NCBI RefSeq assembly: GCF_008369935.1
Contig: NZ_VTUZ01000011.1
Coordinates: 124,001 to 188,000 of the forward strand
From: Paraburkholderia panacisoli
GTDB taxonomy: Bacteria; Pseudomonadota; Gammaproteobacteria; Burkholderiales; Burkholderiaceae
Direction of reading: 5' to 3'
Length of the DNA: 64,000 bases
The notes under the pieces are model-generated. The model was not told where the DNA came from, searched no databases, and saw only the letters and a list, made by a program, of their open reading frames with translations. This document shows, one piece after another, positions 19,967 to 28,189 of the stretch. The translations under genes and the position numbers were made by a program. Within the stretch, counting starts at the first letter, position 1. Each line of letters starts with the position of its first letter.

Positions 19967-20302
19967 TGACTGTTGACGGTTTGGCCCCGCGCAACCAATG
20001 GCTCGTCCTGACCGATTGTCATCGGACGAGCGCGCGATCCGGGGCTGCGTAACAGTCGGGTGATGCTTCAGGAAGGGAAGTTTCGTGTGCTGCAGATCTT
20101 CTACAGCAAGGGTAGACATCTGTATCTGACAGGCGTTGCGCCTGCCGAGTCACCTTCTGAACTAGAGGGTGACTCGTCGGGAACGCACCGAAACGCATGA
20201 GCGACACTCACCCGATACGAGGCAAGCGTACGTCATGCGCCCGCGCAAAGCGGACATCCTTTCCTTCCGGGAAGGATGCCTTTCCACCATGGTTACCTAA
20301 CT
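19967..20302. other. Intergenic region with hairpin
   Basis: No supported gene. A 10-bp stem hairpin with a TTCC loop (CATCCTTTCC/GGGAAGGATG) at 20255-20278 could end the minus-strand Ser/Thr-rich gene. Confidence 0.5.
20255..20278. terminator. Terminator-like hairpin after the Ser/Thr-rich gene
   Basis: A 10-bp stem (one T-G pair) with a TTCC loop, 25 bases past the stop of the minus-strand gene. No T-run follows on that strand, so activity is uncertain. Confidence 0.45.
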
Positions 20303-21121
20303 TCAGGCCGACATACTGACAAACATCCCGCTTGCGCCGGACATGCCGCCTTGCAGGTTGCTAGCGAGCGTCGTCAAGAATTTCTGCAGATCCGTGGTGC
20401 TGGACGTGCTGGAGGAGCCGTCCGCCGATCCAAGCGCCGTCAAAAGATTCTGGAAATCAGTCGACAGCGTGCTGTCGCTCGACGACGTGCCCGTCGTACT
20501 CGCATCCGTTGACGTGCTGCCCGAATCCGAAGTCGAGGTCGAACTTGACGTGGAACTCGACGTCAGCGCTTGCGCGAGGCTCTCGATCGCCGACGCGAAA
20601 CCGCCGCCGTAGCCCTGCGCGGGCGGCGGCGGAGGGGGCGGCGGCATGGCACCGGCAGAAGCCGCGGTGGTCGCATCCGTACTGTCGGAGGTGTCGGTGC
20701 TCGCGGTCGAAGTCGTACTCGCCGCCGTGGCGGCGAGACTGCTCGCATCTCTGGCGCTGCTGCTCGACGATGCCGAGTCCGGGCCGCTTTGCGCAGCGGC
20801 TGCCTGGAACAGCGCGCCCAGGAACTGCTGCAGCGCCGCGGTGATTGCGCTCGAGGACGTGGACGATGTGGCCGAGGTCGAATCAGTCGACGAGGATGCG
20901 GAAGTCGACGTCGTCGAAGCAGTCGACGTGCTGCCCGACGACGTAACGCCAAACTGCGCCAGCGCGGCGGCGATTGCAGCGACCAGCGGGTTAGTTGCCG
21001 ACGCGCTGCTGGTTGACGACGATGACGAGTCGGAATCGTTTTGCGATTGATAGACCCGTGAATTAGTCGACCACCAGGCTTCCGAGCTAGCGGAGGTTCC
21101 CGTTAAAGCTGAAATAGACAT
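20303..21121 (-). CDS. Ser/Thr/Ala-rich low-complexity protein with poly-Pro stretch
   Basis: The 272-residue product is dominated by Ser, Thr, Ala and Asp. It has an ordered start (MSISALTGTSASSEAWWSTNSRVYQSQ) and amphipathic islands at LVAAIAAALAQFGV, ITAALQQFLGALFQAAAAQ, FASAIESLAQAL, TDFQNLLTALGS and LQKFLTTLASNLQGG, separated by Ser/Thr/Asp linkers, with eight consecutive prolines near residue 165. The repeated xLxxLLxAL-like islands look like short helices on a flexible chain. No Sec signal is seen. A ribosome site ACGGAG precedes the ATG. Secreted effector or surface roles can be imagined but are not shown. I do not recognise a named family. Confidence 0.7.
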   Translation of the reverse strand: MSISALTGTSASSEAWWSTNSRVYQSQNDSDSSSSSTSSASATNPLVAAIAAALAQFGVTSSGSTSTASTTSTSASSSTDSTSATSSTSSSAITAALQQFLGALFQAAAAQSGPDSASSSSSARDASSLAATAASTTSTASTDTSDSTDATTAASAGAMPPPPPPPPAQGYGGGFASAIESLAQALTSSSTSSSTSTSDSGSTSTDASTTGTSSSDSTLSTDFQNLLTALGSADGSSSTSSTTDLQKFLTTLASNLQGGMSGASGMFVSMSA

Positions 21122-21730
21122 TGATTCACTCCGTAATGTTGGCGAGATCTCTCGCTGAGAGGCTCATCCAATTCATGGATTCGCCATTCGCTATTACGGC
21201 TGAAATACCTTGAATCTAAGGGGAACGCTCAGTAAGCTTGGCTTACCAAATCTTTTCTAATCCGACCAATGTACACGGAGAAAGAATTGGTAAGGAAATT
21301 TCGGAGAACAGATAGTTCATCACTGACTGCAGATATGCTATCGGCGAAAAAGTGACCGTTGCTGCGACCGCCGGTCGCGCATGAAATACTCATTCGCGAG
21401 GATATGCTGTGAGGTGGAAGCCGCGAAAGAAACAATAGCGAAGAGTGATGAGGTAGCGCCGTGCGGCTACTGCGCAGATGCGCCAAAGAATCCAATGATT
21501 TGGTTTTTAATGCAGTAGTCGCAGGCGTGCTACCGGAAGCCCGTCGCCATTGTCGAGTACGCTGCGGCTCACACTATCCGGACGTAGAAAGGTGCGTGGG
21601 CATTAATCGCTGTTGACCGCCCGTGAATGGATACCGGAGTTCTGACGGTCCCTGAATTGAAGAAGGCGAAAAACTACGGAAAGCCCGTCTGCGAATGAAG
21701 CCATTCGGTCCCGCACTTTGCCTTTAACAG
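21122..21730. other. Intergenic region, AT-richer
   Basis: About 600 bases between the Ser/Thr-rich gene and the TetR gene, with clearly lower GC than the surroundings. An 88-codon open frame on the minus strand (21229-21495) lacks a ribosome site and shows no family features, so I do not call it. The promoter of the Ser/Thr-rich gene must lie near 21130-21230. Confidence 0.5.
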
Positions 21731-22327
21731 TCATCCCGCCGATCGCTTACGACGTTTTGCCTGCGGATTCAGACCATGCCATTTTTCTTCGTCCAGAAGC
21801 CGGTCGAACAGCCGGTTCCGGTCCGCATCCTCCAATGGCGACATCCCCAGCAGAGCGTGAAATGCAAGACCGCTGGCAGCAAAGTAGCGCAGCAATGACA
21901 AATCCAGGTCGATCGCTTCATTCTGTAACGCGTTCATCTTCGCCTCGTCCGACGCCTTCATTTCATCCACGAGGTTCGGACTCTCGATCAGCGCTGCGAG
22001 AATCGCCCTCGCCATGGAATGCGGTTGATTGATCGATTCCCGGTAAATGGCGATCTGGGCCGCGAGGGTGGGTTCGGCTTTCGACGCGCCTTCCTTCGCC
22101 ACATAGTCGCGCGCGATCTGCTCGAACTGCCCCCGCTGATATTCGAGCAGCGCGCACAGCACGCCTTGCCTGGTGCGGAACTGATGCAGCAATCCGCCTT
22201 TGCTGATGCCGCTTTCCCGCGACAACGAATCGAATGTCAGCCCCCCCACGCCTTCCCGGGTCAGGATGGCGAGAGCGGCATCAATTGCTTTCCTGCGGGA
22301 AATCTCCGAACGGGTCTGGTTGTCCAT
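21731..22327 (-). CDS. TetR-family regulator
   Basis: A 198-residue repressor. The helix-turn-helix is in the first 50 residues (RRKAIDAALAILTREGVGGLTFDSLSRESGISKGGLLHQF, counted in pieces), and the rest is the helical ligand domain. ATG 22327 starts MDNQTRSEISRRK; the open frame upstream to 22468 reads as non-family sequence. It is divergent from the lipoprotein gene at 22620, and a palindrome in the shared 292-base gap (22507-22524) is a likely operator. Confidence 0.93.
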   Translation of the reverse strand: MDNQTRSEISRRKAIDAALAILTREGVGGLTFDSLSRESGISKGGLLHQFRTRQGVLCALLEYQRGQFEQIARDYVAKEGASKAEPTLAAQIAIYRESINQPHSMARAILAALIESPNLVDEMKASDEAKMNALQNEAIDLDLSLLRYFAASGLAFHALLGMSPLEDADRNRLFDRLLDEEKWHGLNPQAKRRKRSAG

Positions 22328-22506
22328 TGTCGATAGTGATGACGTTGCGACGGTTGCGGTGCTGGCCCGGCGGTTGCCGCGTCGTGATGGTGTCTGGCAA
22401 GTAACTCGGTGCGCTGAATGCGTGTCGGCGCACGCCCCGCAAACGTCGGCGCGATCGGCGTTTGCCATGAAAGGTGGAATTGTACCGCTCCCTACATTCT
22501 ACAAAC

Positions 22507-22524
22507 AAACCGGATAGACGGTTT
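22507..22524. promoter_or_regulatory. Probable TetR operator
   Basis: AAACCG-GATAGA-CGGTTT is a perfect 6+6+6 inverted repeat. It overlaps a -35-like TTTACA at 22522-22527, which has a TACTGT at 22545-22550 after 17 bases, so a bound repressor would block the promoter of the lipoprotein gene at 22620. The divergent TetR gene is the natural candidate. Confidence 0.6.
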
Positions 22525-22619
22525 ACATTGAAGTCAGACGATGCTACTGTTCGACCCCATCGGTTCTCCGCCGATCCGGACGCCGCCCGGCAGCCAGGTT
22601 GCTTATCAAGGAACATAGC

Positions 22620-23279
22620 ATGTTCACGCACAAACTCGTCCCGCTTCTTTTCACCGCGACAGTGCTAACCCTCACGGCGTGCGCCGGTGTGCAGCCCGTC
22701 GCCTACTCGGGCATCGCATCGTCGTCGCAGTTGAAGCAGAACCGGGACGATGATTCGGGCAAGGTGCCGTTAAAGTACGCGGCCCCCGTGGTCTGGTCCC
22801 GGTACACGCAGGCCATGCTGGATCCGGTCACCGTGTACCAGGGCGTCGACAACCAGTTCGGCGACATGAAGGACGTCGACCGGACCGAGCTAGCCAGTTA
22901 TATGACCGAGACGTTTTCGAAGAAGCTGGCGAAGCGCTTCGACGTTGCGAAGCAGGCCGGTCCCAATACCGTGCGAGTCAAGCTGACGTTGACCGGTGCC
23001 GAAAAGACCACGCCACTTGTCGGGCAGGCCATGCATTTCGACATTGCGGGCAACGTCTATAACGGCGTGCAGTCGATCCGCGGGGGCCAGGGCGCATTCA
23101 GCGGCTCGGTTTCCTATGCCGTGGAGGTCTACGACAGCGCCAGTGGCCAACTGTTGAAAGCGTACGTATCGAAGCAGTACCCCAACGCGATGAACCTGCC
23201 GGCAGCCTTCGGTTCCCTGAGCGCCGCAAAAACCGGCCTCGACAAGGGCGCCGACGCGCTCGTGGCCGAACTTCATTGA
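22620..23279 (+). CDS. DUF3313-type lipoprotein
   Basis: A 219-residue envelope lipoprotein. The signal peptide MFTHKLVPLLFTATVLTLTAC ends in the lipobox LTAC, giving lipidation at Cys21. The mature part has GIASSSQLKQN and VKLTLTGAEKTTP, the pattern of DUF3313 proteins. ATG 22620 is preferred to the TTG at 22599 because the signal peptide starts there. It is divergent from a TetR gene with an operator-like palindrome in its promoter, so it is probably induced by a small molecule or envelope stress. The function is unknown. Confidence 0.85.
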   Translation: MFTHKLVPLLFTATVLTLTACAGVQPVAYSGIASSSQLKQNRDDDSGKVPLKYAAPVVWSRYTQAMLDPVTVYQGVDNQFGDMKDVDRTELASYMTETFSKKLAKRFDVAKQAGPNTVRVKLTLTGAEKTTPLVGQAMHFDIAGNVYNGVQSIRGGQGAFSGSVSYAVEVYDSASGQLLKAYVSKQYPNAMNLPAAFGSLSAAKTGLDKGADALVAELH

Positions 23280-23409
23280 TGGGTTTGCGGGTTTTCCGCC
23301 TTGCGCGCGGCGACGCGGTGGTGAGCCGTATGCAGTTGTCCCAACGCGCCGTCTCCGGAACGGGTAGCAGCGACAAGCACGCCGTTCCGGATCACCGCGA
23401 GGTCTGAGC

Positions 23410-23631
23410 ATGCACAGAATTGCCGCTGCCGTTGTCTCATTCGCGCCGCCCACTCTGATGGTCGTCATCGTGTTCTCGGTCGCCTACCTGCTGGTGGGGA
23501 TTCCGGTTCATTTCAAGCGCGGCACAGCAGCGAGGGACGTGCTCGGCACGCTGGCCGGGATCTTCGCAGCACTTGTCTATATCACGCTGGCCGTGGGCTT
23601 CGCTCCAGACGCTCATACCGGTTCACGTTAG
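23410..23631 (+). CDS. Small inner-membrane protein (73 aa)
   Basis: A 73-residue protein with two strong hydrophobic helices (about residues 12-31 and 44-63). I do not recognise a named family. It lies 130 bases after the DUF3313 gene on the same strand and ahead of the PqiB-type gene, so a shared envelope role is possible. Confidence 0.55.
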   Translation: MHRIAAAVVSFAPPTLMVVIVFSVAYLLVGIPVHFKRGTAARDVLGTLAGIFAALVYITLAVGFAPDAHTGSR

Positions 23632-23663
23632 TCCTGCCAGCGTCTCCAGAGGGTCCGGACACC

Positions 23664-23849
23664 ATGCGCCCACAGCATCAGAACGGCCTTCGCACTTGGG
23701 GCAAGATCAGGGCTTTCTGTCGGCAGAGGCTGAAGCACGGCACCGTCGCTTACGGGATGGCAGGCTTGCTGCGCTGTCTGGTGAAAGGCTTCCTGCGCGT
23801 TGGCAAAATGGCTAAGCAGATCGGCGACGTGGTCTGTGGACGGCTGTAA
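23664..23849 (+). CDS. Small basic ORF abutting pqiB (61 aa), doubtful
   Basis: A 61-codon frame ending TAA at 23847-23849, with the next ATG at 23850 and no gap. The product is basic (MRPQHQNGLRTWGKIRAFC...) and unlike any family I know. The exact abutment and the weak ribosome site of the next gene suggest translational coupling, but it could also be chance or the remains of an upstream pqiA-like gene. Confidence 0.3.
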   Translation: MRPQHQNGLRTWGKIRAFCRQRLKHGTVAYGMAGLLRCLVKGFLRVGKMAKQIGDVVCGRL

Positions 23850-25409
23850 ATGCGCGTGAGCCCAGTATCGTTATCCATGTGGCTTGTTTCGCTTGTTGCG
23901 GCCTTGGTCTGTCTTGCGCTTCTGGTTTCATTGCTCACACGGTCGGGACCTGAGGTCACGGTCAGTTTTGTCACCGCCGAGGGACTCGAAGCCGGCAAAA
24001 CCCGCGTGCGCTACAAGAACGTTGAAATTGGCAGGCTGGCAGGACTGCGGCTGTCGGCGGACCGGACCCGCGTGCTTGCCATCGTCCAATTCGAGCCGTC
24101 CGCCGGCCGGTTCGCGGCGTGCGGCACACGGTTCTGGGTCGTGCGCCCACGAATTGGCATCACCGGCGTATCGGGTCTGACGACGGTCGTCGCGGGCCCA
24201 CACATCGCCGTGGACATCGGCCGGGCTTCCGCTACATGCAGAGAGTTTGTCGGCCTGGAAACTCCGCCTTCAGTTACCGCCGATCAGAACGGAGGGCGCT
24301 TCGTTCTGCACGCCGAATCACTCGAATCGCTCAATGCCGGTTCGCCGATCTATTTCCGCCGCGTGCAGGTGGGCCAGGTCCTCAACTATTCGTTAGCTAA
24401 AAACGGCGAGGGCGTCGATGTTGACGTGTTCGTGAAAGCGCCATACGACCACTACGTGAATTCGCGCGCACGATGGTGGCACGCGAGCGGCATCGACCTG
24501 CGCCTCGACTCCAGCGGATTGCGACTGGACACTCAATCCATAGCGACTGCCCTCTCGGGAGGCGTTGTGTTCGACCTGCCGGAATCGCCGGTTCCAGAGA
24601 ACCGTGCCAACGACGGCACCGTGTTCGCGCTGGAAGCAACCGGGACCAAAGCCATGAACCGCGCCGACGACGGTCCTGCGGCACCTGTGCGCATGAGGTT
24701 CAACGGCTCGGTGCGGGGACTGTCGGTCGGCGCACCAGTCGATTTCGATGGCGTCGAACTGGGCGAGGTCACCGCAATCGACCTCGACTACAACCCCAAA
24801 GAAATCGGCTTCGACATGATCGTGACACTCAATCTGTTTCCGTATCGCCTTGGACGACGTTACAGGGAAGCGCTCGGACCAGGCTCGGGCGAAGCCGCGA
24901 AGACGCTTTTGCATCAACTGGTGACGCAAGGTCTGCGCGGCCAGTTGCGCATGGGCAGCGTTCTGACGGGCCAGCGTTATGTGGCGTTGGACTTTTTCCC
25001 GCACGCGCCTGCAGTCAGTATCGACACGAGGCGCATGCCGGTCGAATTGCCGACCGTGCCCAATACACTCGAAGAACTGCAGGACCAACTCGCCGACATC
25101 GTGAAGCGGCTCGATCATGTTCCGTTCGAGGAGGTCGGTTCCAATCTCAACCAGGCGCTCGTCAGCGTCAATTCGCTATTCAAGCGCGTTGATATAGAGC
25201 TGGTCCCGCAGGCACGCACGACGCTCGATGCGGCTCACGCGTCGTTCAATGCCGCGAGTGCGACGTTGCAGCAGGACTCTCCGATGCAGTCCGATGTTCA
25301 TCAGGCGTTGACCGAATTGCGTAGGACGCTTGCTTCGTTGAGAGCACTCTCGGATTACATGGAACGGCAACCTGAATCACTCATGTGGGGAAAGTCGACG
25401 GATCACTGA
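23850..25409 (+). CDS. pqiB: PqiB/YebT-type MCE-domain lipid transport protein
   Basis: A 519-residue protein with one N-terminal membrane anchor (about residues 7-28) and three MCE domains, whose starts can be seen in GLEAGKTRVRYKNVEIGRL, ESLNAGSPIYFRRVQVGQV and GLSVGAPVDFDGVELGEV. The last 90 residues form a helical needle region. PqiB-type proteins build a periplasmic tube for lipid movement between inner and outer membrane. Normally pqiA (membrane permease) precedes and the lipoprotein pqiC follows; neither is recognisable here, so this is an orphan or works with partners elsewhere. Length is close to the usual 545. Confidence 0.88.
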   Translation: MRVSPVSLSMWLVSLVAALVCLALLVSLLTRSGPEVTVSFVTAEGLEAGKTRVRYKNVEIGRLAGLRLSADRTRVLAIVQFEPSAGRFAACGTRFWVVRPRIGITGVSGLTTVVAGPHIAVDIGRASATCREFVGLETPPSVTADQNGGRFVLHAESLESLNAGSPIYFRRVQVGQVLNYSLAKNGEGVDVDVFVKAPYDHYVNSRARWWHASGIDLRLDSSGLRLDTQSIATALSGGVVFDLPESPVPENRANDGTVFALEATGTKAMNRADDGPAAPVRMRFNGSVRGLSVGAPVDFDGVELGEVTAIDLDYNPKEIGFDMIVTLNLFPYRLGRRYREALGPGSGEAAKTLLHQLVTQGLRGQLRMGSVLTGQRYVALDFFPHAPAVSIDTRRMPVELPTVPNTLEELQDQLADIVKRLDHVPFEEVGSNLNQALVSVNSLFKRVDIELVPQARTTLDAAHASFNAASATLQQDSPMQSDVHQALTELRRTLASLRALSDYMERQPESLMWGKSTDH

Positions 25410-25764
25410 GGTGTTTGGAGTTTTTCGCCGGTATTCAGCTCCGCCAGAGACCGCACTCTTTCTGCAGCAAAAACATGGACATTCCAGCAGTAGTGCGGCG
25501 ATGGCGTTTGCATGCGCCAAGCCCGAAAAAACAGGCAACCGCGCACAGCGATTTTTGCGGAGTCCGCGCCTCGTTCGATCTCACCGCGACATTGATAGAT
25601 CACCCAGTGTCATTCAAGTTATTGTCGATTGATAGTTGCACCTGTGCCCCCTCGCACACAGCAGCCGGCCTTAGTGGGTTAAGCCTTGCGATGCCGGTGC
25701 TTGTCGGCAGCTGTATCACCAGGCCGCACTCCCCTTCGACAATCATTGGTAAGCGGATCAAGCA
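25410..25764. other. Intergenic region
   Basis: About 355 bases between the PqiB-type gene and the MarR gene with no supported gene. The MarR promoter should lie here; no clear palindrome was found. Confidence 0.5.
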
Positions 25765-26328
25765 ATGGAACCTAGATTCTACCGATCATGGCACCTCGCA
25801 AAATCGGACATGGAGTACAAGATCGCGGAGTTCGAGTGGTCGCTGATCCGCTTTTACGAATCCTTCACGCGCTTTGTTCTGGCCACCGGCGTCGTCACCA
25901 TTACAGCGAACATCGATCTCAAGCATCAGGAGCATGTGATCCTTCATGTCATCCGTATGCAGGATCGTCCCAAGACCAGCGCGATGATCGGACGATTGAT
26001 GAATCGCGACGACATTCCCAACATCCAATACAGTCTGAGAAAGCTGGAGGCCGCGGGCTTGATCGAAAAGCGCCAGGACACGAACAACAAGACGTACTTG
26101 TATTGTGCGAGCGAGTTGGGGATACGATTGACGGACGAGTATTACAAGGTCCGGAAAGAGATACTGATCCAGCGTCTGGGAGAGATCAGCGACACAGAGG
26201 AAAAATTTGAGCGCTACGCGCGTTTCATGTCTCTGCTGACCGGGATTTACGACGACCAGCAGGAGAGTGTCTTTTTGTTGAAGCACATCGGCTTTTCCGA
26301 AAGGCGAACGCCGCGGTGCAGGCATTGA
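25765..26328 (+). CDS. MarR-like winged-helix regulator, C-terminus rearranged
   Basis: A 187-residue regulator closely related to the one at 40193-40765: both start MEP[R/K]FYRxWHLAKSDMEYK and share the wing region MNRDDIPNIQYSLRKLEAAGLIEK (quoted in part). The core winged helix spans about residues 45-125. After residue 166 the two diverge: the last 21 residues here are read from the antisense strand of a Rieske oxygenase fragment, so the natural C-terminus has been replaced at a recombination joint near 26250-26262. The DNA-binding part is intact, so it may still work. It has no intact target operon next to it. Confidence 0.85.
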   Translation: MEPRFYRSWHLAKSDMEYKIAEFEWSLIRFYESFTRFVLATGVVTITANIDLKHQEHVILHVIRMQDRPKTSAMIGRLMNRDDIPNIQYSLRKLEAAGLIEKRQDTNNKTYLYCASELGIRLTDEYYKVRKEILIQRLGEISDTEEKFERYARFMSLLTGIYDDQQESVFLLKHIGFSERRTPRCRH

Positions 26329-26552
26329 TCTTTCAGCGCATAGACTTTGCCGTTGGCCCGCCGCAGCACGATCGGGATTCCGCAGATCTGCACGCCTTGC
26401 AATTCGTCTTCAGCCAGTTCATGACTGAAGAGTGCCGGATACCAGTGGTTGACAAACCCCCACGCAGCGTCCTTATAAGGTTGATACTGGCTCGACGTGC
26501 CACCGTTCCCGCCGCTGACCGTCCGGCGGCGAACAACTGCCTGATCTGATAT
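26247..26552 (-). pseudogene. Rieske oxygenase alpha-subunit remnant
   Basis: The translated fragment matches the first third of the intact oxygenase at 34957 (shared SQYQPYKDAAWGFVNHWYP, then FSHEL, LKDQC-HRGVRLS-KPMC). The Rieske motif is cut: CxH is present but the second pair ends CWSS instead of CWYH, losing a histidine ligand, and a stop follows. The original start codon also seems lost: after a GGAGGA ribosome site (26561-26566) the position of ATG is an ATA at 26550-26552, in frame with a SDxxxVRRR start like the intact gene. The deletion joint coincides with the altered 3' end of the convergent MarR gene. Clearly non-functional. Confidence 0.9.
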
Positions 26553-26683
26553 TGCTTTGCTCCTCCGTGAATTTGGGGACTGCCGGGATGCAGTGAGCGG
26601 AGTCCCCATGACCAAATGGGTCTGAGCAGGCCGGATGAAGCGCGGTTTCGATCACCCGGCCCTCTTCGAAGCCGACTTGCGTA

Positions 26684-28039
26684 TTACACCGTCACGGAGA
26701 CAGATCGCTTCCGGTACGCCGACACGACCAGGTACACCGCAACCGAAGCCACGAACGTTGCCGGCGCGGAGAAAGTGCGGATCGGTTCCGGAGCGTTCAT
26801 CACGACGATGCCCGCCGCCACACCAACAAACCACGCCGTCAACCCGCGAGGATTGAAGGTCGGTACGTTGCTCAGGGTCGATTCGAGTGCGTCATCGGAA
26901 AACCGCTCGGCCTTGTTCGACAAGATGTGGGCAAGCGCGACCGCCACCCACGCCACGACGAACACCCCCTGGTAGGCCAGCGCCTGGAGCAGTTTTGAGA
27001 AAATGCCGGACAGCATCAGGACATACACGACGATACCGACGACAATCGTCCAGACGAACTTCGGCAACCGCAGACCCAGCCCTGCTTCGAATAACGCCTG
27101 CGTGTTGATCGTCGCCAGATAGTAGTTGGCAGTGTTGATGCGCGTTTGCGTGACCACGAGAAATCCGAGCCCCCAGAGCCCCATAAGCTTGAGCAGTGCG
27201 AGCACGACGGACACTTCGGATAGCGCACCTTGATCGGCGATCGTGCTGACCAGATAAATTCCAATGAGACCGTTGACCATAAACGTAACGATCCAGAACG
27301 GCATACCGAAGTTGATCAGGCTGTGGTAGCGGACATCCTGCTTCTTGCCGAAGCGCGCGAAATCGAAAGCTGCCAGCATGAAGAGCCAGACGCCCATGTA
27401 GTAGACGAAACAGTCCCACCATCCGTTCGAAACCGCGGCCCCCTTTGACTCGCCGAAATGCATCCAGGATGGGCTATACCCGTGTGTGATCGTCGCCACG
27501 GCCACAGCCGCGATCAAGCCGGCCGCGTAGAACGGCAGCAACACGCCGTTTAGCTTGTCGAGCCAGTTCTGCACGCTACCGAAAACCAGTGGCACGCTGT
27601 ATGCGACGACGATCAGACAGGCCACAGGATAAGAAACGGACGGAAATAGACTGTTCAGGGCCACCGCGATGACTGAGCTCTCGAAGACTGAGTAGTAAAT
27701 GACGGTCGCCGCGAAAATCAGCGTAGCCAGTGCGGCGCCCGCGCTGCCGAACAGCACGCGGGAGAATAGCGATACCGACAACCCCGTGCGGATCGCGTAG
27801 GTCGTCAGCACGTAATTCACAGCGGAATAGACGACCACGGACAGCGCCATCCCGATGACGGCGTTGGTCGTGCCGTAGTAGAGGGCTAGCGTCGCCCCGA
27901 TGATGAGATACACCATGGCGCTGCACAGCGACCACCATGCCATGGTCAGCGCGAACTTCGGCATGCGTGATCGTTCCGGAACGCGGACTGTTGAAACGTC
28001 CACTTCGTTTTCCACCGTCGATTCAATCGAGTTAGCCAT
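26684..28039 (-). CDS. NCS1-family permease (purine/cytosine/hydantoin type)
   Basis: A 451-residue inner-membrane transporter with about twelve helices. The first helix region WWSLCSAMVYLIIGATLALYYG and the later TQTRINTANYYLATIN block fit the cytosine/purine/uracil/allantoin permease family. It transports N-heterocyclic or amide-type compounds in most characterised cases. It lies upstream of the Rieske remnant on the same strand and close to a chemoreceptor, in the region bounded by the two MarR paralogues, so it may import the aromatic substrate of the catabolic cluster. Confidence 0.88.
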   Translation of the reverse strand: MANSIESTVENEVDVSTVRVPERSRMPKFALTMAWWSLCSAMVYLIIGATLALYYGTTNAVIGMALSVVVYSAVNYVLTTYAIRTGLSVSLFSRVLFGSAGAALATLIFAATVIYYSVFESSVIAVALNSLFPSVSYPVACLIVVAYSVPLVFGSVQNWLDKLNGVLLPFYAAGLIAAVAVATITHGYSPSWMHFGESKGAAVSNGWWDCFVYYMGVWLFMLAAFDFARFGKKQDVRYHSLINFGMPFWIVTFMVNGLIGIYLVSTIADQGALSEVSVVLALLKLMGLWGLGFLVVTQTRINTANYYLATINTQALFEAGLGLRLPKFVWTIVVGIVVYVLMLSGIFSKLLQALAYQGVFVVAWVAVALAHILSNKAERFSDDALESTLSNVPTFNPRGLTAWFVGVAAGIVVMNAPEPIRTFSAPATFVASVAVYLVVSAYRKRSVSVTV

Positions 28040-28146
28040 GACTCTCTCCAGGATTTTTGCCGACTGGCAAAGTTATGATTTATCTAGTATTCCTTATCAC
28101 CTACCGCACTCTCTTCCAACTACGTATGCACGATTCGCGCTATCAG

Positions 28147-28164
28147 CGCACCGTTACCGGTGCG
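28147..28164. terminator. Short hairpin after the chemoreceptor gene
   Basis: CGCACCG and CGGTGCG pair over 7 bp around a TTAC loop, 26 bases past the chemoreceptor stop. There is no T-run; weak evidence for a terminator. Confidence 0.4.
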
Positions 28165-28189
28165 TTCGCCATACTGGCCTGATGCAGAC

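Noticed and set aside
21229-21495. 88-codon open frame
   Set aside because: No ribosome site, no motif, and low-complexity residue use; more likely non-coding.
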